Of a DNA stretch of 25,400 nucleotides, positions 1 to 7,888 are shown one piece after another. The stretch comes from Nemertoderma westbladi (taxonomy: Eukaryota; Xenacoelomorpha; Nemertodermatida; Nemertodermatidae), in assembly GCA_032718475.1 (NCBI GenBank), contig JAUCBJ010003119.1, forward strand, positions 1 to 25,400. Reading direction: 5' to 3'. The notes beneath the pieces are model-generated. The model did no database searches. It was not told where the DNA came from and saw only the letters and a list, made by a program, of their open reading frames with translations. The first letter of the stretch is position 1, and each line of letters starts with the position of its first letter. The translations under genes and the position numbers were made by a program.

Positions 1-15
1 AACTAGAAATAAATA

Positions 16-200
16 GGATAGTACCGTAGTACTCTACACGAATCTGGACCGAACTGGATCGAAAGCGGGGCGAACTGGACCGAACTGGGCCGCCAAATGA
101 AAAATAATCTAAAAACAACCAACCATGCAGACATGTGAAAATAAATATTGAATTTCGTCATATGGTCTTTTCAAACTATGTAAATTTAGTTTATTATAAG
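16..200 (+). repeat. Left inverted end of the 3.3-kb fold-back element
   Basis: This arm is the mirror of 3090-3290. It begins with GGATAGTA followed by tandem copies of GGACCGAACTGG-like words, then an AT-rich section around 130-190. It has an extra eight-base CCGTAGTA-type duplication at about 24-31 that the other arm lacks. Confidence 0.75.
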
Positions 201-689
201 ATGTCGCTAAATTAATATTACTTACTTCACATAAAGCAATGCTGTACTGCTTTTACCAGTACCATATGGCCTACCGGTAGCAGGTATCTGGGATAATAGA
301 ATATAGTATGTTGTGCGTACCGGTATACCGGTGTTCAATGCAGCAATGACAGAGGGTATGGTACTGGAAGCCGAAGTGCACTAGTATAGGCCTGCCCTTT
401 GTAACAAATGCAAATGTAGAAATGTAACTTAAAAAAGATACCTTACGGGGCTTAGTAATGCAGCCATATATACCTAAGTAGGCCTACCTGCCTCCATACC
501 TTATAATAATGTTAACTTATCTGTATGTGTCTACGAGTAGGCTACCCTTTACGTTATACGCCCCCGGCCCCCCTATGACAGTATGATGTCTACCTGTCAA
601 TTGAACGCAATACTCAACCGACGCGACAGAACGTCCGATGCTTAAAATACTGTAATGTATAATTATGCAGACGTGTCACAGGTAGAGGT

Positions 690-840
690 GGCGTTAAAAC
701 ATCCTAATTTCAAGCAGTCACTGATTGGTCAGACAAAGGAGGCGTTAAAACATCGTTACTTCAAGCAGTCACTGATTGGTCAGACAAAGGAGGCGTTAAA
801 ACATCGTTACTTCAAGCAGTCACTGATTGGTCAGACAAAT
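690..840 (+). repeat. 51-bp tandem repeat, 3 units (left subterminal array)
   Basis: GGCGTTAAAACATC recurs at 690, 741 and 792 with an exact 51-bp period. The second and third units are almost identical. Each unit contains CTGATTGGTC, an inverted CCAAT box. Read in reverse complement the unit matches the 44-bp repeat at 2635-3065. The open frame of 67 codons from 655 is a by-product of the 51-bp (3n) period. Confidence 0.88.
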
Positions 841-849
841 GGCCTACAA

Positions 850-1160
850 ATCATATAGCTCTTGAATTACTGTAGGTACTTTTAATGACAATAATTATGC
901 CATTAAAGACTGCTAAAATAGGAGTTGTTGAAGTTGGCGGGAGGTTTAAATATAAAATAATTGACAGACATAATATCTGTTATGTAAGCATGGAATTAAA
1001 AAAACAATTGCACAACTTGGTTGTGGTTTTTAATAACTACAAAAAATAAGAATTAAGAATGTACAGTAACATGAAAAACCAATTATGTAGACCAAAGAAG
1101 TAAAAGGTGGCCATCTCGCTCGGAATGATAACTTTACATTGGCAGTGATTTTTTATGTCC
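850..1160. other. Unassigned AT-rich interior
   Basis: AT-rich sequence between the left subterminal array and the first internal minisatellite. I see no gene, RNA or strong repeat here. Confidence 0.4.
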
Positions 1161-1169
1161 TTTTATTTG

Positions 1170-1262
1170 ACTTTTTGTCCTCCTTTTTTTACGAATTGTG
1201 CATAATGACTTTTGTTGTCCCTTTAATGACTTTTGTTGTCCTTTTAATGACTTTTTATGTAT
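1170..1262 (+). repeat. Short ~22-bp tandem repeat
   Basis: Degenerate units built on AATGACTTTTGTTGTCCTTTT occur about four times. This is a simple internal minisatellite of the fold-back element. Confidence 0.65.
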
Positions 1263-1287
1263 GTATTTCTTAAAACTGTCAGACTGC

Positions 1288-1475
1288 TGATTTCTGGACT
1301 GTCAGACAGTTGATTTCAACATGCCTATGCCAAAACATTCAAAATTTGTCGATTTCTGGTCTGTCGGACAGTTGGTTTCACTATGCCTGTGCCAAAACAT
1401 TCCATGATTCCATGATTTATAGACTGAGATAGATTTCCATATGCGCCTGTGGTAAAAGACTCTAAATTTAATAGT
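1288..1475 (+). repeat. 63-bp tandem repeat, about 3 units
   Basis: GATTTCTGG starts at 1288 and 1351, and a diverged GATTTATAG starts at 1414, a 63-bp period. Each unit has a (G/A)ACTG(T/A)CxGACAG-like stretch and a TGCC(T)ATGCCAAAACATTC block. The last unit is degenerate. Confidence 0.75.
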
Positions 1476-1555
1476 TTGTGGTTGTTGTCGATAATCGATT
1501 ACCACATGACGTAGAAAAACACTCATTTTATAGCCAAAAACAATTACCAATTGAT

Positions 1556-1731
1556 GGAAAGGAGCAGGTTAAGGCCGGATTTTCTAACCAAAACAATAAA
1601 CAGTCTCTTTACCAAATGAAGGAAAGGAGCAGGTTACAGAGGCGGGCCTTTCTAACCAAAACAATAAACGGTCACTTTACCAAATCAGGGAAAGGAGCAT
1701 GTTACAGAGGCGGGATTTTCTAACCAAAACA
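1556..1731 (+). repeat. 65-68-bp tandem repeat, 3 units
   Basis: GGAAAGGAGCA starts at 1556, 1621 and 1689. Units share GGTTACAGAGGCGGG and TTTCTAACCAAAACAATAAA. A diverged inverted copy of this unit lies at about 6545-6612. Confidence 0.82.
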
Positions 1732-1880
1732 ACCGGTCAGCCGGTAGGCCTACCAGTACCGTATTTAAATGGTTGGCTACATAGTAGGCCTACAGCAGTA
1801 CCGGTGCCGGTACCGGTACTAAAATACCTGCTTTATACCTACATCTGTACATGCAATACTGCAAGATAGTGCTCTATATA

Positions 1881-2084
1881 CTAATACCGCTACTGATAGC
1901 CCGAGAGAACAGCAGTAGAGAAACCGGTAGCATGGAACCTAACGGTAAATTTCTGGATGACATAAAATAAGTAAAAAAAAAACTAATACCGGTATTGATA
2001 GCCTGAGAGAACAGCAGTAGAGAAACCGGTAGCATGGAACCTAATGGTAGATTTCTGGAGGACATAAAAAGTAAAAAAAAAGGA
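1881..2084 (+). repeat. 102-bp tandem duplication
   Basis: CTAATACC recurs at 1881 and 1983. The two units match through AGAGAACAGCAGTAGAGAAA and the following CATGGAACCTAA segment, each ending in a poly-A run. The 63-codon minus-strand frame across it is repeat-derived. Confidence 0.85.
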
Positions 2085-2580
2085 CAAAAAAAGGATTTAA
2101 ACGGACAATAAAAATTATTGCGCTTTACATTGATGCAACCTAGTTATGAATCAGGATTACCCTACAACCGAACCGTCTTTACTCAACTAAATTAGCTTTA
2201 CTCAACATCACAACTCTAATATCGAAACCGGAGAAGAAAGTCGCACACACATCACATTTTATTTCAATTTAACTATAATTTGACAGTGATTGGGGGTGTG
2301 GGCGTATCTATAACAATAAATACAATAATAACATATTCCTATCCGGTAGGCCTAATAAAAATTGCTACACTAGACACTAGAGTTATAAGACAGTTATGCT
2401 GTCTGACTATGCCATGATCTCATCAAAGTGACTGCAGTTACAAGCTGCAGTTTTGCTACAACCTGTACTTCTAAAATGTCCCTGCTAATATCTACATTAC
2501 AATGACGAGAACTTGAAATTAGCAGGATAATACTAGTAAAAAAAAATTAGCGGTATCTAATGCCTTTTTTATTGTTATTA
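2085..2580. other. Unassigned AT-rich interior
   Basis: AT-rich filler with one TAGGCCTA palindrome at 2347-2354. I see no gene, RNA or strong repeat. Confidence 0.4.
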
Positions 2581-2634
2581 GAACCACCTAATTCAAGCGC
2601 CTTCTTATTGGTTGAATATGAAAATATTTCAATC

Positions 2635-3065
2635 GTCCAATCAGAGTCAGAAACTGCTTGAAATTAGGATGTTCTAACGCATCCGTCCAATCAGAAACTG
2701 CTTGAAATTAGGATGTTCTAACGCCTCCGTCCAATCAGAGACTGCTTGAAATTAATTAGGATGTTCAAACGCCTCCGTCCAATCAGAGACTGCTTGATAT
2801 TAGATGTTCTAACGCCTCCGGTCAATCAGAGACTGCTTGAAATTAGGATGTTCTAATGTCTCCGTCCAATCAGAGACTGCTTGAAATTAGGATGTTCTAA
2901 CGCCTCCGTCCAATCAGAGACTGCTTGATATTAGGATGTTCTAACTCCTCCGTCCAATCAGAGACTGCATGAGATAAGGATGTTCTAACACCTCCGTCCA
3001 ATCAGAGACTGCGTGATATTAGGATGTTCTAACGCCTCCATCCAATCAGCGACTGCGTGAAATTA
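2635..3065 (-). repeat. ~44-bp tandem repeat, 10 units with CCAAT boxes
   Basis: GTCCAATCAG, with minor variants, starts at 2635, 2685, 2729, 2777, 2821, 2864, 2908, 2952, 2996 and 3040. The period is mostly 44 bp, with two longer units caused by small duplications. Each unit runs GTCCAATCAGAGACTGC, then TTGAAATTAGGATG and TTCTAACGCCTCC. The array is the reverse-complement relative of the 51-bp array at 690-840. All but one unit keep an intact CCAATCAG; the 2821 unit reads GTCAATCAG. Confidence 0.9.
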
Positions 3066-3089
3066 CGTCTCCTCACTGGTAAAATCAGT

Positions 3090-3290
3090 AGTTTAAACGC
3101 AACTAAATTTATAATTTATGAAATGACGAGATTAATTTCAATATTTACTTTCACTTGTATGCATGGATGGATGTTTTTAGATTATCTTTCATCAGGCAGT
3201 CCAGGTCGGTCAAGTTCGCCACACTTTCGATCCAGTTCGGTTCAGTTCGGTCCACTTCGGTCCAGATTCCTGTAGAGTACTATCCAAGAA
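3090..3290 (-). repeat. Right inverted end of the 3.3-kb fold-back element
   Basis: Mirror of 16-200. The outer part contains repeated GGTCCA(C/G)TTCGG-type words ending in AGAGTACTATCC. Homology to the left arm fades beyond about 3290. Confidence 0.75.
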
Positions 3291-3453
3291 ATACTGTATA
3301 TAGGCATATGTTATGACTAATTTAGAACTAAATTACCATCGTTGACTTCCTCAAAACATTTTTCAAAAAAATATTGTGTTCTAGAACACAATATTAGGTA
3401 ATTTCAGAACATTTGCTTCCGCTAATAACAAATCAAGGTATATTTTTTAAATT

Positions 3454-3468
3454 AGATATTTGTTCTAG
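3454..3468. repeat. 15-bp target-site duplication, left copy
   Basis: AGATATTTGTTCTAG is repeated exactly at 4038-4052, bracketing the GC-rich retroelement fragment. Confidence 0.78.
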
Positions 3469-4037
3469 GGCGGATCTTTTGGCGAGGGGAGTCTGGGCCG
3501 AACAGAGGGTGGCGTCTTTCGACATTGCGATTGTTAACGCTGACGCCCCCTCATACGTTAATCGGTCCCTGGACTCCGTACTCGAGCAGCGCGTTCGTTC
3601 CAAGATGGTCCACTACAGCGGGGTGTGCGAAGATCGTCGGATCTCCTTCACCCCCCTAGTCGGAACCACCGACGGGATGTGGTGCAAGGAGGCCGATATT
3701 CTGATCCGCGACCTCGCTGAGACCCTCGTGGCCCGGCAGCGTGGGATGCACGAGCGAGGCCTCGCTTGTGTGTTAGGGGGAGTGCGGAGACGCTTACAGT
3801 TCGCGCTTCTGCGCTCGAGCTCCCTGTGTCTGCGCGGTGGTAGGCGGCCATGGAGGGCGCTCGGATTTGGGGACAGTGCCGGTCTGAGGGGATCTGACCT
3901 TCCTGATCGGTACTGATCCCTTGCCTCTGAGCTCCAACATATACTTCTGGTGCTTTGGTGGTAGGCCCGATGATATTTGTGTGGTGGCGGAATTAACTTT
4001 GTTATTTTTGGTGCACATCTTTTTAATTTATGATTTA
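3469..4037 (+). mobile_element. 5'-truncated non-LTR-type retroelement insertion
   Basis: A 569-bp GC-rich segment lies exactly between two copies of a 15-bp direct repeat. It holds the C-terminal coding fragment and about 120 bp of 3' untranslated sequence ending in a T/A-rich run. 5' truncation with a 15-bp target duplication is typical of target-primed reverse transcription. It landed inside the TGTTCTAGAACA-bearing MITE, so it is younger than that element. Confidence 0.75.
3470..3916 (+). pseudogene. C-terminal fragment of a retroelement reverse-transcriptase polyprotein
   Basis: This open frame of about 148 codons is much richer in GC than the AT-rich DNA around it. It contains RADLLARGVW, FDIAIVNADAPSY, FTPLV, and a late LQFALLRSSSLCLRG block. 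From memory of the family, this order (RVD..ARG.W, FFDVRV.NP.A, FTPLV, RLSFALLRSA..C.RG) is the C-terminal, probably restriction-endonuclease-like, region of RT polyproteins common in invertebrate genomes. Everything upstream, including the RT domain, is missing. The open frame continues left to an ATG at 3413, but that part reads AT-rich host DNA and the flanking duplication begins at 3454, so the ATG is not a real start. The stop at 3914-3916 may be the native end. The clade is not assignable by eye. Confidence 0.66.
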
Positions 4038-4052
4038 AGATATTTGTTCTAG
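4038..4052. repeat. 15-bp target-site duplication, right copy
   Basis: Exact copy of 3454-3468. It continues into AACATTAT, so the empty site reads GATATTTGTTCTAGAACATT, a sequence type that recurs at 6289-6304. Confidence 0.78.
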
Positions 4053-4436
4053 AACATTATATATATTTATTTTATTTATGTTTTAGATTAGTATGTAATA
4101 TGTTTCTATTGTTCTACAACTTTTCAACGATGCTATAGTAACAATGATATATGTTTTAAAAATGTAGTGCTATACGGAAATCTAGCCTAAAAAAAAGTAA
4201 AAAGAAAACTAGCTGGTATAAAAAATAAAAATAGTGTTATAGAACAAAAATATTTTTTAAAATTGATAGCCAACACGTGTTCTATAATATTTATAAAAAG
4301 TTAGCAAAAATTAGATAGTATAAAATGTTATTATTTAATAAATTATGTTTCGAAAAATTACTAGCTAGTCGATTAGCTAATGTTCTAGAACACAATATTT
4401 TTTTGAAAAATGTTGCATTGAATTCAGAAGAGAAAT

Positions 4437-5017
4437 TACTGTGTAAAAAGTACTGTACATCATTTCATTAACCCCGATCCCCTTTGATCCCCTTTGATCC
4501 GAGTGCTTTTGTTACACGAACGAACGTTAGTGAGTGAGTGAAAATAAAGCCACGAGGATCAGAACACTGTTTTATTCCAAAATTTTAACATTGCGAAATG
4601 ATTGTACATAATATATTAAAAGTGATAGAAACTGCACAAATGAAATTAGTTGCTGTATAAATAGATGTAAAAATGACATAAATTATGTTATAAATAAGTT
4701 AGCATATATTTATGGTGGCGTTTGGAGCCATGTTAATAATATAGCTACTGGTTATTAATAGCTATACCCCGCCTATCGGTTGGTGATGCAGTAGGCCTAT
4801 CTGGCTGTCAGGCAAATTTCCACCTATTGTTTACGTGTAACCAATGACGGCAATAATTAATGTGCACTAAGGGTCGTTACTTAACTGATAACACCAAATA
4901 CAATACTAAATGTACAGGCCAATACAATTCTGTAATGTCCTCTAAAGTTGTAAAGTGCTAAACAACAACTCGATGTTAATACTAACGGCGTTGAGTAATG
5001 TTACAATTTTGGAATAA
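4437..5017 (+). repeat. Repeat B, copy 1 (uninterrupted)
   Basis: In reverse complement this segment matches 11716-11970 plus 14322-14650, with the 2351-bp hAT insertion absent. Shared blocks include ACGAACGAACGTTAG, GTGAAAATAAAGCCACGAGG, GCCATGTTAATAATATAGCTA, TATACCCCGCCTA and ACCTATTGTTTACGTG. Inside it, 4571-5017 has inverted ends of about 27 bp (TTTTATTCCAAAATT then TAACATT), so a MITE of about 447 bp is embedded. The adjoining 4490-4570 part corresponds to the 3' flank of the ACE exon, including the AATAAA at 4543-4548. It is either a duplicated piece of that flank or a repeat that supplied it. Homology left of 4490 is weak. Confidence 0.78.
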
Positions 5018-5160
5018 AATAATTAAATTAAATATTTGTCCTAAAACACATTTTTTTTATATTAAATGAATATATTATATATTCTAAAACATTAAAAAAA
5101 GTAACAAAAACTAGCTAGTATAAAAAATTTTGCGGGGATGTTCTCAAAACACAATGACAA
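5018..5160. repeat. Partial copy of the CTAGCTAGTATAAAAAA AT-rich repeat
   Basis: Contains AAATATTTGTCCTAAAACAC and AACTAGCTAGTATAAAAAA, which resemble parts of the MITE at 3355-4414 and of the element at 5399-6381. Ends are unclear. Confidence 0.45.
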
Positions 5161-5340
5161 ATATGGCCATGTGCCAGTTACGTATCTCAGCAAATATCGC
5201 ATGATTTGAAATGGGGACTACCAAGCCAGTTGTTTTCTCTCAAAAAGGCCGGTAATACAATATCGTGGAATCGCCTCATACCAAAAACATGGAATCAGCG
5301 AATAAATTATAGCAACCAAATCTCCGCGGTATGGTTCCAC
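5161..5340. other. Unassigned sequence left of the RT fragment
   Basis: Mixed-composition sequence with no convincing frame or repeat. It may be a decayed continuation of the RT fragment. Confidence 0.3.
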
Positions 5341-5390
5341 AACATCTGGTCTCTATAGTAGATTGAGATACAGAAGCTTGTTTTGTCATG

Positions 5391-5398
5391 GGGAATCC
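5391..5398. repeat. 8-bp target-site duplication, left copy
   Basis: GGGAATCC at 5391-5398 is repeated at 6382-6389, immediately outside the inverted ends of the 983-bp element. Confidence 0.8.
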
Positions 5399-6381
5399 GG
5401 CACTACTATGTTATGGGTACCCACTTTTTGACCATTTTCTTTGACAATGTTAATGGCTATTATCTTGAGGTTTTTTGTTTTAGAACATTAATGTCATCTT
5501 CTGTTAGACGTTAGCTATTGTTTTTTTTATGGTAGCTAGTGATTTCTTTTAGGTAGCTACTGTTTTTAAAATTACAAAACCTAAACCTTTTTGGAACCTA
5601 ATTTTTGATCAATTTTTTTACCATATTATTGGATATTATCATGAGGTTTTTCGTTCTAGAACATAAATTTCACCTTCTGAGAGAGGTTACCTATTATTTT
5701 TTATTAAGGTAGCTAGTGTTTTTAAAGGTAGCTAGTGATCTTAATATTACAAAAGAAATTTTGCAGTGCCCCTTTTATTTAGACAATTTCCATCCAGTAT
5801 CATCAATATATTATCGAAATGACTAATAAAAAGATAAATAAATCTACTAATAAGTAAAATAGGCCTAAATAAGTAAAATATGTAAAAACTCTATTTTGAC
5901 ATCTGCCTATATTTTGTATAAAAAACTAGCAAGTGAATAATTACTAGCTACTTTGACTATAAAATAAAAATTACTAGCTGCCATGACTCATAAATTATTC
6001 CATGCAAATATATAATTGAGAGTTAAATTACCAGTATATCTTACATTTACTAGCTAATAAATAGTACTAGCTAACAGAAAATTAAAAGTACTAGCTACTA
6101 TCTTACTGTCAGAAGGTCAAATATTTCTTCTAGATAAAAAAAAACCTCATAATAAAATAAATAAAAGAAAAAATTTGGTCAAATTTTTTTTCAATTTTTA
6201 AATTATAATTTTTTTCACTAGCTAATAAAAAGTACTAGCTAACACAAAATTAAAATTACTAGCTACCATCGTATTGGCAGAAGGTTAAATATTTGTTCTA
6301 GAACAAAAAACCTCATGATAAAAGCCATTTTCATATGAAAAAATTTGTTTAAAACGTGGGTACCCATAACATAGTAGTGCT
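5399..6381. mobile_element. Fold-back hAT-like non-autonomous element, 983 bp
   Basis: The termini are inverted: (G/A)GCACTACTATGTTATGGG then TACCCAC, at 5399-5424 and 6356-6381. The arms stay recognisably inverted for several hundred bases, through ATCATGAGGTTTTTTGTTCT and the TAGCTAGT-rich tracts. Each arm also holds an internal duplication of about 200 bp: the GAGGTTTTT(T/C)GTT block appears at about 5470 and 5645 on the left and at 6145 and 6305 on the right. The flanking direct repeat is 8 bp, which fits hAT-type integration, although the tips are not the usual CAGxG. No transposase frame is present. Confidence 0.78.
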
Positions 6382-6389
6382 GGGAATCC
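6382..6389. repeat. 8-bp target-site duplication, right copy
   Basis: GGGAATCC, matching 5391-5398. Confidence 0.8.
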
Positions 6390-6432
6390 TTCAAGGTGAC
6401 ACTCTTGCTGCTTTCCTCAAGAAGATGGCTGT

Positions 6433-6786
6433 GGTCACCCACCTCGAAGTAGCAGATAGGGGGTGAAAAAATACAAATTAATCCCTCTCCAGGGGAAATT
6501 CGACACAATAACAGCTGATTACTCTCAAAAATAAAACTTTAACCTGTTCTATTGTGTTTAGTTTATTGTTTTGGTTAAAATAACGTGCCACTGTAACCTG
6601 CCCCTTTCCCGAAATTGAGGATTTAACATTGAGGCGGGATATTAATTCGACAAGGCGGGTTTTGCGTCCAGATTCCCGCCCCCTGTCTCCGAAGTAGTGA
6701 CGTAATACATTTTAATTTAATATACTTTTAGTTACAGTTACAATACATTATAAGTTAGTTAGATATATTGATTGTTGAAAGGATCT
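6433..6786. other. Unassigned sequence with a diverged 66-bp repeat copy
   Basis: Around 6545-6612 the reverse complement reads GGGAAAGGGGCAGGTTACAG and AACCAAAACAATAAAC, like the 66-bp unit at 1556-1731. The rest (6613-6786) has several GGCGGG words and an AT-rich stretch, with no gene seen. Confidence 0.5.
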
Positions 6787-6790
6787 TTAA
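6787..6790. repeat. TTAA target-site duplication, left copy
   Basis: TTAA directly precedes the inverted terminus GGCCCCCC at 6791. The matching copy is at 7307-7310. Confidence 0.78.
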
Positions 6791-7306
6791 GGCCCCCCTC
6801 ACACGGAGCAACTTGTTTCTGCAACTTGTTTCTGAAACTTGTTGCTGGACCCCCTCACACACAGAAACTTGTTGCTGCAACTTGTTTCCGAAACTTGTTT
6901 CTGTGTGTGAGGAGTCCAGCAACAAGTTTCTGCAACTTGTTTCCGAAACTTATTTCTGTGTGTGAGGGGGTCCAGCAACAAGTTGCTGGAAGTTATATTC
7001 CCAGCAACTTTTTTAAAAACCTTTTTTACATCCAATTTTTAGATTAGAGCTAATATTCGATAAATTGAATGATTTGATATTATATATAAATCACTGGACA
7101 TGTTAGCTATTTGTTTTAAAATAATTGTTATTTTATTGAGCAACAAGTTTCTGTGTGTGAGGGGGTCCAGCAACAAGTTGCTGAAACAAGTTTCTGAAAC
7201 AAGTTGCAGAAACAAGTTGCAGCAACTTGTTTCTGTGTGTGAGGGGGTCCAGCAACAAGTTTCAGAAACAAGTTGCAGAAACAAGTTGCTCCGTGTGAGG
7301 GGGGCC
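6791..7306. mobile_element. 516-bp TTAA-type MITE with 78-bp perfect inverted ends
   Basis: The first 78 bases are the exact reverse complement of the last 78, starting GGCCCCCCTCACACGGAGCA, and similarity continues further inward. TTAA flanks both ends. TTAA target duplication is known for piggyBac and Kolobok elements, but I cannot choose between them without a transposase. The arms are built from short modules: CAACTTGTTTC, GAAACTTGTTTC, GTTGCTGGACCCCCTCACAC and their complements, repeated in both orientations, so each arm also folds on itself. The core (7010-7135) is AT-rich. The five reading frames of 65-91 codons here are module artefacts. Confidence 0.87.
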
Positions 7307-7310
7307 TTAA
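7307..7310. repeat. TTAA target-site duplication, right copy
   Basis: TTAA directly follows the terminal GGGGGGCC at 7306. Confidence 0.78.
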
Positions 7311-7483
7311 TAATAATAATATTGATATTAACTATAGCTAACCTGCATTGACAGCGTCTAAAGTTGAAATTAGTATTATTGGAATGAACATATGGAATAT
7401 ATATAGAAATGCCATATTGGCTGGTTAGAGCACAATAAGGCCTAATGTTTTTGAATAACTATTAACATAATTTTGTAGGGTGT

Positions 7484-7512
7484 TTATTACACGAGCGAAG
7501 CTTGTGTAATAA
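7484..7512. repeat. Hairpin, 13-bp stem
   Basis: TTATTACACGAGC at 7484-7496 and GCTTGTGTAATAA at 7500-7512 pair over 13 bases with one mismatch around a GAA loop. It could be the tip of a decayed element. No partner end was found. Confidence 0.65.
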
Positions 7513-7597
7513 TAATAATTTATTTATTTGTGTGAAATACTACCAATCGCCAGGGCGACATATTTTCCAGCTTTATATCGCAGTGCGACATTATTTC

Positions 7598-7660
7598 GCA
7601 CTATAGGCCTACGGCACTCATTCTATTATCAATCACTCGTGCCGTAAGGCTATAATGTGC
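7598..7660. repeat. Imperfect hairpin around TAGGCCTA
   Basis: GCACTATAGGCCTACGGCAC at 7598-7617 is the imperfect inverse of 7639-7660 (GTGCCGTAAGGCTATAATGT then GC), with a 21-base loop. The left arm contains the TAGGCCTA palindrome. Confidence 0.6.
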
Positions 7661-7751
7661 TATTTTATGAACAATGACGTATATAGTTAATATGCGGAAA
7701 AAATTCGGTAACAGTTCCGTATAGAACTGCATTTTTATAACACAAATCATT

Positions 7752-7765
7752 GTTACCATGGCAAC
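7752..7765. promoter_or_regulatory. X-box-like palindrome
   Basis: GTTACCATGGCAAC fits the RFX/X-box consensus GTNRCC-N2-RGYAAC exactly. There is no gene nearby to judge its role, so binding is untested. Confidence 0.4.
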
Positions 7766-7826
7766 AGTGAAGAGTTATAAAACAATAAAATTGCGGCTGG
7801 CTTTGAAATTAATACTCCATATCTCA

Positions 7827-7888
7827 AGAACCTGTGGCCTTGTGGTTGTAGTCTCGGCTTCCACCTCGAGGTCCCAGGTTCGAATCCG
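7827..7888 (+). ncRNA. tRNA-like pol III promoter head (A box + B box)
   Basis: An A-box-like TGGCCTTGTGG lies at 7835-7845 and a B box GGTTCGAATCC at 7877-7887, with normal tRNA spacing. It is not a functional tRNA: the T-arm stem fails (CCAGG against CCGAC) and no seven-base acceptor stem closes. The likely role is a pol III promoter driving the downstream ribozyme-containing RNA. Confidence 0.55.

Larger units (their letters stand above)
16..3290. mobile_element. Fold-back DNA element with ~190-bp imperfect inverted ends
   Basis: Positions 16-200 and 3090-3290 are inverted copies. Both carry GGATAGTA, a CTCTACA(C/G)GAATCTGGACCGAA block, the CGAACTGGACCG microrepeat, a CCAxCCATGCA word and an AAATATTGAA block, in mirrored order. 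The subterminal tandem repeats at 690-840 and 2635-3065 are also inverted copies of each other, so the palindrome is layered. The interior holds only minisatellites and AT-rich filler, with no transposase frame. I see no clean target-site duplication, and the left end lies within 20 bases of the window edge, so the true terminus may be outside. The layout resembles Foldback/TU-type or other long-TIR non-autonomous transposons, but I cannot assign a superfamily. Confidence 0.72.
3355..4414. mobile_element. MITE with a perfect 34-bp inverted repeat, interrupted by a retroelement
   Basis: Positions 3355-3388 and 4381-4414 are perfect reverse complements over 34 bases. Each inner end carries the palindrome TGTTCTAGAACA. 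Removing the 569-bp retroelement at 3469-4037 and one 15-bp target copy leaves about 476 bp of AT-rich DNA with no reading frame, which is MITE size. No matching direct repeat flanks the ends (CTTCCTCAA on the left, GCATTGAAT on the right), so the target-site duplication is lost or the true ends lie slightly further out. Similar AT-rich sequence with CTAGCTAGTATAAAAAA occurs at 4210-4260 and 5095-5130. Confidence 0.68.
5380..6432 (+). pseudogene. Reverse-transcriptase motif-B fragment split by a transposon
   Basis: The target DNA on both sides of the 983-bp element (5399-6381), with one target copy removed, reads WGILQGDTLAAFL. QGDTLAPFLF is the conserved motif-B signature of many LINE reverse transcriptases, placed just before the F.DYVLR block that opens the LINE fragment at 16531. 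Downstream the frame continues about 15 codons to a stop (LKKMAVVTHLEVADRG), which no longer resembles RT. Upstream similarity is poor. This is a small decayed relic, and the identification rests on about ten residues. Confidence 0.42.

Noticed and set aside
1302-1723. Frames of 82 and 81 codons
   Set aside because: They follow 63-bp and ~66-bp tandem repeats and lack protein-like features.
2635-3065. CRISPR-like repeats
   Set aside because: The whole 44-bp unit is repeated; there are no spacers.
3057-3275. 72-codon frame at the right inverted end
   Set aside because: It covers repeat unit and terminal microrepeats; no domain is seen.
3648-4018. Minus-strand frames of 67 and 74 codons
   Set aside because: They are shadows of the GC-rich retroelement fragment, whose plus-strand frame has the recognisable motifs.
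6768-7351. Five overlapping frames of 65-91 codons on both strands
   Set aside because: All are readings of the TTAA MITE modules, with no protein-like composition or family match.
7827-7888. Functional tRNA gene
   Set aside because: A and B boxes are present, but the T-stem and acceptor stem do not pair.
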